A stretch of 64,000 nt of DNA, from the NCBI RefSeq assembly GCF_002109385.1, contig NZ_CP020814.1, positions 2,193,501 through 2,257,500 of the forward strand. Direction: 5' to 3'. This document shows positions 25,740 to 34,235 of this stretch, piece after piece. The notes beneath the pieces were generated by a model. That model was given only the letters and a program-made list of their open reading frames with translations. It made no database searches and was not told the DNA's origin. The stretch comes from Halalkalibacter krulwichiae (GTDB lineage Bacteria > Bacillota > Bacilli > Bacillales > Bacillaceae_D). The position numbers and the translations under genes are program-made. The first letter of the stretch is position 1, and the number at the start of each line of letters is the position of its first letter.

Positions 25740-28700
25740 TTGAAACTGATAAAAGAATCTGTAAAGCGCCCAGTAGGGGTAATCATCCTAGCTCTTGTTA
25801 TGATGATCCTAGGTGGGGTGTCATTATCTGGCTTGAAAGTTGACTTAATGCCAGATTTAGATTTGCCAATTGCAGTAGTAGCAACTCCATATAATGGTGC
25901 TGCTCCGCAAGAGGTAGAAAATTTAGTTACTCGTCCATTAGAGGGGGCGTTAAGTGCTACAGAAGGCTTAGATACTATGCAGTCTATGTCAGCGCAAAAT
26001 CAATCTATTATCTTTTTAATGTACGACTTTAATACGGATTTAGATATGGTTATGTTAGATCTAAGGGAGCGAATCGATATGGTCCGGCAATCCTTGCCGG
26101 AAGGAGCTGGTTCACCAAGTGTAATGCGATTTGATCCAAACCAAATGCCCATTATGCAAATTGGCCTCTCGGCAGATATGGATCTAACTAGGCTTACTTA
26201 TATTGCTGAAGAAACCGTAATTCCACGATTAGAGCGTATTCCTGGTGTTGCTCAAGTTAACTTAACGGGTGGACAGGATCGAGAAATTGTTGTTGAGCCA
26301 GATTTGGCACTTCTTCAACGATACGGAATGACGATTTCTCAATTGGCTCAATTGATCGGTGGAGAAAGCATGAGTGCATCTGCTGGCGAAGTAGAACGAG
26401 GAGGACAAGATGTACCTTTACGAATCGTCGGAGAATTTCGCTCAGTACGAGATATTGAAAATATCAATATCCTACTCCGTACAGGTGAAACAGTTAAACT
26501 TCATGAAGTAGCTGACGTGCTGGACACTTTTAGTGAGCAAAATTCGCTAGCCTATTTAAATGGAGAACCAACTTTAAGTATTGATATTTTAAAACAATCC
26601 GATGCTAATACTGTAGAAGTGTCCGAAACTGTATCAAAAGAGATTGAGATTCTTCAAAGTGAAATCACGCAAGGTGTCTCGTTGACAACAGTTATGGATT
26701 CGGCATTGTTTATTAACGATTCAATTAGAAGCGTCGTGATGAATATGGTAATTGGGGGCGCAATGGCTGTCCTCGTCCTCTTAGTATTTTTACGAAGCTT
26801 TAGAAGTACATTGATTATTGGTTTATCAATTCCAATTGCTTTAATTTCAGCCTTTACATTGTTATATTTTGCGGGTGAAACGATCAACATTATTACACTA
26901 GGTGGTCTAGCATTAGGTATCGGTTTATTAGTTGATAGTTCCATTGTTATACTAGAAAACATCTATAAATACAGAGAACGTGGCTATAGTCGAATAGAAG
27001 CTGCTAAAAAAGGAGCTTCTGAAGTATCATCAGCAGTTATTGCATCAACAATGACAAGTTTAGTTGTCTTTGTTCCAATTGTCTTTACAGGAGGAATTGC
27101 TTCTGAATTATTTATGCCTCTAGCTTTAACTGTTGGGTTTACTCTTTTGGCATCACTTGTAACAGCCTTAACATTTGTTCCAATGTTATCTGGTCTGTTA
27201 CTGCCAGATATAAATGAAGAGGAAGAACCTAAAGGACTTAAGAAAATTGGTGCAAGCTTTGGTCGATTCTTTGATCGTGTTGATCAATTTTATCGGAATG
27301 TTCTCCGTTGGTCTATTAACCATAAAAAGACTATTATTTTTAGTACGATTCTCTTATTAGTAGCCAGTCTTGGAAGTGTGAAATTTGTTGGGGTTGAATT
27401 AATGCCAGCATTTGATCAAGGTGAGATATCTGCTAGTTATGAAGTACCAGCAGGAACACCCATTTCCGAAACGAGAGAGACGATTAGCCAGTTAGAACAA
27501 TTCCTACTAGATTCAGGAGTAACAGAGGTTGTGCATACATCTGTTGGAGGCGGCGGCTTTATGGGTGGTGGCTCCAACGAAGGTGAACTTTATATTCGAT
27601 TAGTTCCTGCAAATGAACGAACGGTTACAACAAATGAATTAATTGAAGATTTCAGTGATTTTGCTGAAAGCCTCCCAGATATTGATGTGAATGTTCGTGC
27701 TTTTGAAAGTGATGGAATGGGTGGGAATCCAATTGAAATTGAGTTGCGAGGAGAAGACTTCGATACACTTAAGTTAATTGCAGATGACATTCAACAGATC
27801 ATTGATGAAGTTCCTGGTACTACAAATGTATCTCATTCGATGGGAGAAACGAGAACGGAAACTCAAATTCACATTAATAGAGACATCGCTGCACAATATG
27901 GTTTGAATTATGCAGAAATCATGCAAACCATCACGGCAAGTGTAAATGGGCAAGTGGCGACACTTATGCGTTCGGAAGGGCAAGAATTTAATGTAATGGT
28001 TATATTACCGGAAGAACAACGTAGTAATCTGGCTAATCTACAACAATTACCATTGTTAACTCCAATGGAAGATACAGTCCCATTATCTGCGGTTGCTGAT
28101 TTTGTACAAGCTGAAGGGCCTAACGTCATCAATCGACAAAATCAAACTAGAGGTGTTGCCATTACTGGAGATATTTTGGACCGTGATTTAGGAGCTGTCA
28201 TCTCAGAGATTGAAGCAGAATTGGACCAATATATATTCCCAGAAGGTTATGACTACCATACTGGTGGTGATTATGAGATGATGATGGATGCCTTTTTCGA
28301 TTTAACTCTCGCTTTAGCTCTAGCTATATTCCTAGTTTATGCAGTTATGGCCTTCCAATTTGAAAAAGTGATTTATCCATTTATCGTAATGTTCAGTTTA
28401 CCAGCAACATTTATTGGGATAATGGCAGGATTCCTTCTAACAGGAAGACCGTTAAGTGCACCAGCTTTCATTGGGGTCATCATGTTGGCCGGTATTGTGG
28501 TAAATAATGCAATTGTATTGGTCGACTATATAAATACGTTAAGAAAACGTGGTCTGGATACAGAAGAGGCTATTCTAGAAGCAGGACCATTGAGATTAAG
28601 ACCGATTCTCATGACAATGCTGACAACAGTATTAGCGATGGTACCATTAGCAATGGGAATAGGAGAAGGAGCCGAGCTTCAGGCACCGATGGCAACTGTG

Positions 28701-28844
28701 ATTGTATTCGGATTAACATTTTCTACATTCATTACACTTGTTCTCGTCCCAGTTATGTATATCTATACAGATCGATTCACCAATTGGTGGAAAGGTTTAT
28801 TTACTCGACGTAAACAAGAAGTTGAAGATACAACTCATGAATAA
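25740..28844 (+). CDS. RND-superfamily efflux pump (AcrB/SwrC-like)
   Basis: A 1034-residue HAE-type RND transporter. Evidence: TM1 followed by VDLMPDLDLPIAVVATPY, TM4 with the proton-relay region GGLALGIGLLVDSSIVILENI, TM10 with GIVVNNAIVLVDYI, and two large extracytoplasmic loops including GGGGFMGGGSNEG. It would export amphiphilic drugs, surfactants or lipids. SwrC, the B. subtilis relative, gives surfactin resistance, but orthology is not claimed. TTG start with GGAGGTACTC upstream. Co-transcribed with the adaptor; no outer-membrane channel is needed. Confidence 0.93.
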   Translation: MKLIKESVKRPVGVIILALVMMILGGVSLSGLKVDLMPDLDLPIAVVATPYNGAAPQEVENLVTRPLEGALSATEGLDTMQSMSAQNQSIIFLMYDFNTDLDMVMLDLRERIDMVRQSLPEGAGSPSVMRFDPNQMPIMQIGLSADMDLTRLTYIAEETVIPRLERIPGVAQVNLTGGQDREIVVEPDLALLQRYGMTISQLAQLIGGESMSASAGEVERGGQDVPLRIVGEFRSVRDIENINILLRTGETVKLHEVADVLDTFSEQNSLAYLNGEPTLSIDILKQSDANTVEVSETVSKEIEILQSEITQGVSLTTVMDSALFINDSIRSVVMNMVIGGAMAVLVLLVFLRSFRSTLIIGLSIPIALISAFTLLYFAGETINIITLGGLALGIGLLVDSSIVILENIYKYRERGYSRIEAAKKGASEVSSAVIASTMTSLVVFVPIVFTGGIASELFMPLALTVGFTLLASLVTALTFVPMLSGLLLPDINEEEEPKGLKKIGASFGRFFDRVDQFYRNVLRWSINHKKTIIFSTILLLVASLGSVKFVGVELMPAFDQGEISASYEVPAGTPISETRETISQLEQFLLDSGVTEVVHTSVGGGGFMGGGSNEGELYIRLVPANERTVTTNELIEDFSDFAESLPDIDVNVRAFESDGMGGNPIEIELRGEDFDTLKLIADDIQQIIDEVPGTTNVSHSMGETRTETQIHINRDIAAQYGLNYAEIMQTITASVNGQVATLMRSEGQEFNVMVILPEEQRSNLANLQQLPLLTPMEDTVPLSAVADFVQAEGPNVINRQNQTRGVAITGDILDRDLGAVISEIEAELDQYIFPEGYDYHTGGDYEMMMDAFFDLTLALALAIFLVYAVMAFQFEKVIYPFIVMFSLPATFIGIMAGFLLTGRPLSAPAFIGVIMLAGIVVNNAIVLVDYINTLRKRGLDTEEAILEAGPLRLRPILMTMLTTVLAMVPLAMGIGEGAELQAPMATVIVFGLTFSTFITLVLVPVMYIYTDRFTNWWKGLFTRRKQEVEDTTHE

Positions 28845-28849
28845 CAATC

Positions 28850-28886
28850 AAAAGAAGAGGAACAAATGTTCTTCTTCTTTTGCTAT
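28850..28886 (+). terminator. Terminator after the RND operon
   Basis: AAAAGAAGA.GAACA pairs with TGTTC.TTCTTCTTTT, then a T-rich tail. Confidence 0.75.
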
Positions 28887-28927
28887 TTTTATATTCGGTC
28901 AAGTATACATTCAAAATAAAATAATAA

Positions 28928-28980
28928 TTGACACGTAACCTAAAAGTTACTTATTATAAAATAGGAAACCAAAAGGTTAC
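28928..28980 (+). promoter_or_regulatory. Promoter with paired operators for the SRPBCC/ArsR operon
   Basis: TTGACA (28928-28933) and TATTAT form the core promoter. Two similar 16-bp dyads, GTAAC-N6-GTTAC (28935-28950) and AACC-AAAA-GGTT with a GTTAC-like end (28965-28980), lie in the spacer and just downstream. They are likely binding sites of the ArsR-type protein encoded second in the operon. Confidence 0.65.
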
Positions 28981-29003
28981 ATATAATTCTAGGAGGAAAG
29001 AAC

Positions 29004-29441
29004 ATGAGTGATCACAAAGCATCTACACCAGATATTCGTAAACAGGCTGTTTTCAATGCCAAAATTGAGAAAGTTTGGGACATTGTAGCATCTTCGAAAG
29101 GGATAGATCAATGGTTTATGCCGAATAACTTTCAACCAGAGGAAGGGGCTGAATTTACAATCCATTCGCCTTTTGGTCCGTCTACTTGTAAAGTTTTAGA
29201 AATACACGCACCCAATCGATTGGTGTTTACATGGGGAGAGATGGGCTGGAAAATAACGTTCGAGCTAAAGGATTTAGGTGATAAAACAGAATTTACTCTT
29301 ATTCATGCTGGTTGGGGCCTTCCAGAAGAAATTGTTCCTGGACCAGGGCCAGATCAATCAAACCTAGACATACGAAATAGAATGAACGATGGTTGGGAAT
29401 CGATTGTTAATGAAAATTTACGAAAAGCAGTTGAGGTGTAA
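29004..29441 (+). CDS. SRPBCC (AHSA1-type) domain protein
   Basis: A 145-residue START/Bet v1-like protein of the AHSA1 group. Motifs: FNAKIEKVWDIVASSKGIDQWFMP and LVFTWGEMGWKITFELKDLGDKTEFTLIHAGW. Such proteins bind hydrophobic ligands or act as co-chaperones; no ligand is evident. ATG after CTAGGAGGA. It overlaps the ArsR-type gene by one base (TAATG), a common pairing in Bacillaceae of an SRPBCC protein with an ArsR repressor. Confidence 0.9.
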   Translation: MSDHKASTPDIRKQAVFNAKIEKVWDIVASSKGIDQWFMPNNFQPEEGAEFTIHSPFGPSTCKVLEIHAPNRLVFTWGEMGWKITFELKDLGDKTEFTLIHAGWGLPEEIVPGPGPDQSNLDIRNRMNDGWESIVNENLRKAVEV

Positions 29442-29788
29442 TGGTAGAATCTCAGAATTACGATGTATTTCAAGCGATAGCAGATCCAACCAGAAGGAAG
29501 ATGCTTGTTTTATTAGCAAACGAAGAAATGCCGGTTACAATGATTAGTAATCATTTTTCAATTAGTCGTCCAGCCATTTCGAAACACCTTCGTATCCTTT
29601 CTGCAGCTAATCTTGTAACAAGTGAAAAAATTGGTAGAGAGATGCGTTATCAATTACAGCCAGAAACATTGCAAGAATTCAAGCAATGGCTTTCTTTTTT
29701 CGATCAATTCTGGGAAAATAAAATTGCAATGTTACAACATATCGTTGAACAAGATCAAGAAACTAATAAATCAATCAAAAACGGATAA
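29441..29788 (+). CDS. ArsR/SmtB-type transcriptional regulator
   Basis: A 115-residue winged-helix repressor: QAIADPTRRKMLVLLANEE, recognition helix SISRPAISKHLRILSAANLV, wing EKIGREMRYQLQ. No clustered cysteines, so a metal-independent member of the SdpR-like group. Translationally coupled to the SRPBCC gene by a 1-bp overlap. The paired dyads at 28935-28980 are the likely autoregulatory sites. Confidence 0.9.
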   Translation: MVESQNYDVFQAIADPTRRKMLVLLANEEMPVTMISNHFSISRPAISKHLRILSAANLVTSEKIGREMRYQLQPETLQEFKQWLSFFDQFWENKIAMLQHIVEQDQETNKSIKNG

Positions 29789-29838
29789 GAAAAGAACGTC
29801 TCTATGATTTTTCTATCATGTAAATAAGGAGTGTTTTA

Positions 29839-30585
29839 ATGATCACATTAAAAAGTGAGAGAGAAATTATGTTAATGCAAGAGGCTGGGAAAATCTTAGC
29901 TGAATGTCATAAAGAAATAGCATCTCGTATTAAACCAGGGGTTACGACCTTAGAAATTAATTCATTTGTTGAAGAATTCTTAAAAAAACATAATGCAACG
30001 CCGGAACAAAAAGGATACAAAGGGTATGAATATGCAACTTGTGCCTCCATTAATGACGAAATTTGTCACGGATTCCCTCGCAATAATCCTCTTAGCGATG
30101 GAGATATCGTGACAATCGATATGGTTGTTAATTATAAAGGAGGTTTAGCAGATTCTGCTTGGACGTATGCAGTTGGAACAGTCTCTGAGGAAGTGAAAAA
30201 ACTGATGCAAGTTACAGAGACCTCTCTTTATAAAGGTATTGAACAAGCTTTAGTTGGAAACAGACTAGGTGATATCGGCCACGCAATACAGAGTTATGCA
30301 GAGGCAGAAGGTTTTTCGGTTGTCAGAGATTTTACCGGCCATGGTATTGGACCTACGTTGCATGAAGAACCGCAAATCTTGCACTTTGGTAATCCTGGTA
30401 GAGGGATCAGGCTTCGTGAAGGTATGGTAATTACGATTGAACCGATGATTAATCAGGGTGTTTGGGGAAGTAAGATGGACTCAAATGGCTGGACTGCTCG
30501 AACAGTTGACGGGAAACTATCTGCTCAATATGAACATACATTAGCCATTTCATCAAACGGACCATTAATATTAACTAAACAATAA
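29839..30585 (+). CDS. mapB: Methionine aminopeptidase type I (second-copy, YflG-like)
   Basis: A 248-residue cytosolic enzyme removing N-terminal Met from nascent proteins. Metal ligands are in TIDMVVNYKGGLADSAW (two Asp), GHGIGPTLHEEP (His), TIEPMI (Glu) and QYEHTLAI (Glu). Length fits type I. It is probably the paralogue related to B. subtilis YflG rather than the ribosomal-operon map, because the gene stands alone. ATG after TAAGGAGTG. Followed by a 30-bp perfect palindrome terminator. Confidence 0.95.
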   Translation: MITLKSEREIMLMQEAGKILAECHKEIASRIKPGVTTLEINSFVEEFLKKHNATPEQKGYKGYEYATCASINDEICHGFPRNNPLSDGDIVTIDMVVNYKGGLADSAWTYAVGTVSEEVKKLMQVTETSLYKGIEQALVGNRLGDIGHAIQSYAEAEGFSVVRDFTGHGIGPTLHEEPQILHFGNPGRGIRLREGMVITIEPMINQGVWGSKMDSNGWTARTVDGKLSAQYEHTLAISSNGPLILTKQ

Positions 30586-30587
30586 AT

Positions 30588-30621
30588 AGAAAACGTTCCT
30601 AATTAGGAACGTTTTCTTCAT
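30588..30621 (+). terminator. Terminator after the methionine aminopeptidase
   Basis: A 30-bp perfect palindrome whose half-site is AGAAAACGTTCCTAA, followed by TCATTTTG. The rest of 30618-30870 shows no convincing gene. Confidence 0.8.
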
Positions 30622-30903
30622 TTTGTCCGTAGTGTTGATGGTAGCTTTCAGGATCTTCGTTTATTGGTGGACTGTTGTTATATAGAGAGAGCATGCCTAT
30701 GATGGAAAATGACGAGACTAATAATATTATTATAGTCAGTTTTTCATTTGTTTTTAAAATGCCTATACAGTATATTAATTAGCAAAAATATTTAACACAA
30801 AATGATTAGATCAATGGTTGTTGTAGCTGAAATCGTAGTCATTGCTGATAATTTTATATTTGTGAGGTGTAGGTGTACTGAGACAGTACACCACTTGATG
30901 GAG

Positions 30904-31491
30904 TTAACAATGCCCCTTTTTGTCATCAACGATTTTAATTATTTTAATTTCATCTAGAGGAATGATTAGAAATTTACTCTTATGGTCTTTGCATTTGCAT
31001 TTACATTTATGTCTTCGACGATCTTTGCATTTGCAGTCTCTCTTACGTCTTGTATGATCATGATCATCGTGATGGAGTTTTTCAATTTCAACAAAATCTT
31101 TTCCTACATGACATACAGTTCCTTTAAACTCTCTACATTCATTTCCACATTCCACTTTAAATTTCACAACACAACCAATTAATTGTCGAAGCCTAAATGC
31201 TAATTCACCATCTAAACCTCTTAATTTTCCATCGAAGCGATCATCGTAAATACGTCTACGTCGCTTCAAACAATCGCAATCGTCTTTGTGTCTGAAATGG
31301 TGGTTAAAGCACTGTCTGTCACGATGATGAAAGCGTTTGTGACAATCACATAAACTATGACAATCATGTTTTCTGTGGAAATCATCGTAGCGATGGTGTC
31401 TAAAGTAGCGGAAATCAAGCCCGCAGCTACATGGTGAGAAGCGATCATGATGAATCTTTCCGCAGTGATGACATTCAAAAGAATGACTCAT
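30904..31491 (-). CDS. Cys/His-rich, Sm-like spore-coat-type protein
   Basis: A 195-residue, very basic protein with an extreme Cys and His content. The N-terminus has a zinc-ribbon-like CHHCGKIHHDRFSPCSCG. The first 90 residues are H/C/R/D-rich. A central beta domain (RQLIGCVVKFKVECGNEC, FKGTVCHVGKDFVEIEKL, then FLIIPLDEIKIIKI) resembles the Sm-like fold seen in some spore-coat proteins. It is interrupted by a C-K repeat (KRDCKCKDRRRHKCKCKCKD). Probably a metal-binding or disulfide-crosslinked spore surface protein (inference). ATG 31491 was chosen; the GTG at 31503 is part of GAGGTG. A GGTGTACTG/CAGTACACC hairpin lies downstream. Confidence 0.7.
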   Translation of the reverse strand: MSHSFECHHCGKIHHDRFSPCSCGLDFRYFRHHRYDDFHRKHDCHSLCDCHKRFHHRDRQCFNHHFRHKDDCDCLKRRRRIYDDRFDGKLRGLDGELAFRLRQLIGCVVKFKVECGNECREFKGTVCHVGKDFVEIEKLHHDDHDHTRRKRDCKCKDRRRHKCKCKCKDHKSKFLIIPLDEIKIIKIVDDKKGHC

Positions 31492-31704
31492 GATTATTTT
31501 CACCTCTTTCTTTTAGATATACTTCATTTTATGTTATAAAAACTAGTGTGAAAGGTACAAGCAACTAGCTTTTATGAAAGAAGGCGCTTCACAGAATAGG
31601 AGGGAGTTTTGATACTATAGTGGGTGTCATAGTGATTAAAGGAATAGACATGAATATAGCGAAAAAAACGAGAATCACTGTTCAGTGTTCCCGCTGCATA
31701 TCAT

Positions 31705-32457
31705 TTATTTAGCTATTTTTGAACTTACCTTTTCTAAAAGGCAATGAGTAAATGCAAGATACTCTTTTTTAAGTGTAAGATCGTCATGAATTAATACAAC
31801 CGGATTTCCATTTTCATTTGGAGCAATAAGGGGGATTTGTGCAAGCAAATCCGTTTCTAAATTTTTTGAGAGAGTTTCTCCACCACCTTGGCCAAAAATA
31901 TTATATCGAGTCATTTCGTTTGGTTTAAAATAGGACATGTTCTCGACAACACCTATAATCTTATGATTCGTTTGTTTTGCCATTTGACCTGTTCGTTCAG
32001 CGACGTGAACAGCATTGGGATGGGGAGTTGTCACAATAATCTCTTGGCATTCAGGTAACTTCTGGTGTAAATCAAGTGCCATATCTCCAGTTCCAGGTGG
32101 TAAGTCTAGAATGAAATAATCTTGTTTACCCCAAATCACTTCCTCAAAAAAATGACCGACCATTTTTCCAGCCATCGGACCGCGCCAGACAACTGGTTCA
32201 TTTCCTTTTAATAGAAATCCCATTGACATCACGCTAATGTTTTCGTTGTATCCGATTGGAATAATTTTGTTATTCATTGTTTTCGGTTTAGAAGTGATGT
32301 TTAATATTTTCGGGATGCTATATCCATATATATCCAAATCAATAATGGCAACTTTTTTTCCAAGTTCTGATAATGTTAAAGCTAAATTAACAGCAACAGT
32401 AGATTTTCCTACTCCGCCTTTTCCACTAGTAATTGCAATAATATTTCCTTTTAACAA
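31705..32457 (-). CDS. Mrp/NBP35-type P-loop ATPase (Fe-S carrier)
   Basis: A 250-residue Mrp/ApbC-like ATPase. Deviant Walker A ITSGKGGVGKSTVAVNLA lies near the N-terminus, with IIDLDIYGYSIPKIL, WRGPMAGK and the switch DLPPGTGDMALDL following. Such proteins carry Fe-S clusters to target enzymes. The usual C-terminal CxxC is not evident here; ENMSYFKP stands where many Mrp proteins have ENMSxFxC. Start: TTG 32457 with AAAGGAG 8 nt upstream; the longer frame to 32520 would run into the FNR box. Its place beside fnr and the Mo-enzyme operon suggests a maturation role (inference). Confidence 0.85.
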   Translation of the reverse strand: MLKGNIIAITSGKGGVGKSTVAVNLALTLSELGKKVAIIDLDIYGYSIPKILNITSKPKTMNNKIIPIGYNENISVMSMGFLLKGNEPVVWRGPMAGKMVGHFFEEVIWGKQDYFILDLPPGTGDMALDLHQKLPECQEIIVTTPHPNAVHVAERTGQMAKQTNHKIIGVVENMSYFKPNEMTRYNIFGQGGGETLSKNLETDLLAQIPLIAPNENGNPVVLIHDDLTLKKEYLAFTHCLLEKVSSKIAK

Positions 32458-32505
32458 TGATCTCACTCCTTTGTTATTAGAATATATACTTTTTCTGTTC
32501 ATTAC

Positions 32506-32521
32506 AGTGACGAAGATCACA
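32506..32521 (-). promoter_or_regulatory. FNR-like box upstream of the Mrp-type gene
   Basis: On the minus strand TGTGA-N6-TCACT (one mismatch). The centre is 41.5 bp from the start point implied by the -10 TATTCT (32484-32479). Confidence 0.65.
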
Positions 32522-32576
32522 TCTCTCTTGAAAACAAAAAGAGACTGTTACATTACTAATCAGTCTCTACTCGCTA

Positions 32577-33293
32577 TTACATTCTGCAAATTTCCAAAGG
32601 ACAATTTTCACAATGACAAATTTCTTTTAATTGAATTAAATCACGAACAATTAGGTGGCCTTTATCTTGTGCTAATATTTCTTTCGAACGTAAATCAGAG
32701 AGCATGCGGTTAACACTTTCTCTCGTTGCGCCAATGTATTCACCAAGCTCACCATTTTTCACCTTTTTTGTAATACGAATGCCTTCAGAGGTTTCTTCCC
32801 CATATGAATTAGCCATTCGAATGATTGTTGAACAAAGAGCTCCCAGCTTACCATGAAAGGTGAGGTCACGTAGTTTAGATTGTGTGATTTGATTAAGTAG
32901 TGAAGACCATTTCAAAAATTCAACAGCAATTTCTCCACGTTGCCATAGAATGATCTCTAGGTCTTTTTGCTGAATGACACCAATAACACTGTCTTTCATG
33001 ACTTGTGCGTTATAACTATATTTGATATCCATAAAACTACTTAATTCACCAAATAGATCTCCGTCACTGAACATATTTAAAATATATTCTTTTCCATCTG
33101 ATGTAGCTTTCGTCATTTTCACGTGGCCTTCTTTTATATAAAATAATTTATCCGCTTGATCGCCTTCCCAGAATAAATAAGTACCAGCTTCGACTTTTTG
33201 TTCGTACATAATATCAGTTAAAGCAGTAAGGGTTTTATTTGAAAGGTGAAATGTATTTTGTTGGATATTACGTTCAAGTGTTAAATTTGTCAT
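32577..33293 (-). CDS. fnr: Anaerobic regulator Fnr (Bacillus type)
   Basis: A 238-residue Crp/Fnr regulator, the same length as B. subtilis Fnr. The cyclic-nucleotide-like domain spans residues 20-140, then a long helix with EFLKWSSLLNQITQSKLRD, then the HTH YIGATRESVNRMLSDLR. The C-terminal C-x2-C-x4-C (ENCPLEIC, plus an extra Cys before) matches the B. subtilis [4Fe-4S] ligands, the fourth being an Asp in the long helix. It activates anaerobic promoters when oxygen is absent. ATG 33293 follows GGGAGGA. It is divergent from the MobA-like gene. Confidence 0.94.
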   Translation of the reverse strand: MTNLTLERNIQQNTFHLSNKTLTALTDIMYEQKVEAGTYLFWEGDQADKLFYIKEGHVKMTKATSDGKEYILNMFSDGDLFGELSSFMDIKYSYNAQVMKDSVIGVIQQKDLEIILWQRGEIAVEFLKWSSLLNQITQSKLRDLTFHGKLGALCSTIIRMANSYGEETSEGIRITKKVKNGELGEYIGATRESVNRMLSDLRSKEILAQDKGHLIVRDLIQLKEICHCENCPLEICRM

Positions 33294-33324
33294 GGCAAAT
33301 CCTCCCGACTTATGATTGTTTTCA

Positions 33325-33366
33325 TTATATAAGAAAGATCTAAAAAGAAATGTGATAAAAATCACA
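33325..33366 (-). promoter_or_regulatory. fnr promoter with FNR-type palindrome
   Basis: TGTGAT-AAA-ATCACA (33352-33366) is a perfect dyad, but its spacer is one base shorter than TGTGA-N6-TCACA. A perfect -10 TATAAT (minus strand, 33330-33325) puts the dyad centre at about -41. Autoregulation by Fnr is likely. Confidence 0.75.
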
Positions 33367-33404
33367 CCTAACGGATTTTAAGAGTGTTTTTGAATAAAGC
33401 GAAG

Positions 33405-33447
33405 TGTGATGAAGTTAACAGAAACGAATGAGGGCATGTTTTATAGT
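33405..33447 (+). promoter_or_regulatory. FNR-like box and -10 of the MobA-like gene
   Basis: TGTGA-N6-TAACA (33405-33420, one mismatch) is centred exactly 41.5 bp from the start implied by the -10 TATAGT (33442-33447). Confidence 0.65.
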
Positions 33448-33470
33448 ATAGCTACGGAGGTGTGACGAAA

Positions 33471-34067
33471 ATGAAATTAACCGGTGTCATTATTGATTGT
33501 GCATCAACAAAATTTACTGATTCGGCAACGGGATTATTGAAGATAGCAAATGAGACGATCATTGAGAGACAAATTTGTTTATTGAAACAGGTCTGTCAGG
33601 AGATTATTTTAGTTACAAACGAACCTCATCAATATTTACCGATAGTCGGTAGCAGTATACGGATAATTACAGATTACTTTAAGGGAAGTGGAGCGTTAAG
33701 TGGAATGCACGCTGCACTCTCATTAGCGAAAAGCGATTCTTTATTAGTTGTAACACCAGACATGCCTTTCTTATCTGTCCAAGTAATTACTTCTATGTTA
33801 AAAGATAAGATTGAAACAGGAGTACAATTAGTTGTTCCAGAATCACAAGGACAATTGCAATTATTTCATAGTATTTATGATCGTTCTTGTATAAAATCGA
33901 CTGAAAAATTAATAGAAGAACAAGATGCAGGATTAGTAAACATATTAGAGCATGTTTCTTTTAAAATTATTAGAAATGAAGATCTCTTGCCAATAAGTTA
34001 TCGAGTTCAATCAATGGAAGACTATCAGCGTGCTATTCAATTCAATGAAACGAATAAAATATCTTAA
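33471..34067 (+). CDS. mobA: MobA-like nucleotidyltransferase (Mo-cofactor guanylyltransferase family)
   Basis: A 198-residue member of the MobA-like NTP transferase family. MobA attaches GMP to molybdopterin, as required by DMSO-reductase-family enzymes such as the nitrate reductase encoded next. Family features include ETIIERQICLLKQ, IITDYFKGSGALSGMHAAL and VVTPDMPFLS. The N-terminal nucleotide loop is degenerate: GVIIDCASTKFTDS stands where MobA has LAGGxSxRMG. ATG 33471 is 9 nt after GGAGG; the GTG at 33462 is in the ribosome-binding region. Activity needs testing because of the altered loop. Confidence 0.75.
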   Translation: MKLTGVIIDCASTKFTDSATGLLKIANETIIERQICLLKQVCQEIILVTNEPHQYLPIVGSSIRIITDYFKGSGALSGMHAALSLAKSDSLLVVTPDMPFLSVQVITSMLKDKIETGVQLVVPESQGQLQLFHSIYDRSCIKSTEKLIEEQDAGLVNILEHVSFKIIRNEDLLPISYRVQSMEDYQRAIQFNETNKIS

Positions 34068-34157
34068 AGTATATCTGAGAAACAAATCATCATTGATGAG
34101 GAGTTTCTTTTTTTATTTTCTTCTTTCTCAAAGTTTTGCCACAAAAAGAAGATGGAG

Positions 34158-34200
34158 TGTGAGCAATCTCACAGTTTATAATTCGTGATGATTTTACAAT
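34158..34200 (+). promoter_or_regulatory. FNR box and -10 of the nitrate reductase operon
   Basis: TGTGA-N6-TCACA, perfect, at 34158-34173. The -10 TACAAT (34195-34200) puts the centre at -41.5. Strong evidence for Fnr activation of the five-gene operon. Confidence 0.87.
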
Positions 34201-34235
34201 AAGCCTATCAACAAGAGAAAATAAGGGGTGGCGTA

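Noticed and set aside
30599..30775. Minus-strand frame encoding a hydrophobic stretch (TIIILLVSSFSIIGMLSLY) and a polar tail that ends inside the methionine aminopeptidase terminator
   Set aside because: No ATG, GTG or TTG with a ribosome-binding site before the hydrophobic part; the stop lies inside a palindrome. Could be a relic; not supported as a gene.
32237..32713. Plus-strand 158-residue frame across the Mrp-type and fnr genes
   Set aside because: Entirely antisense to two well-supported genes and the promoter between them.
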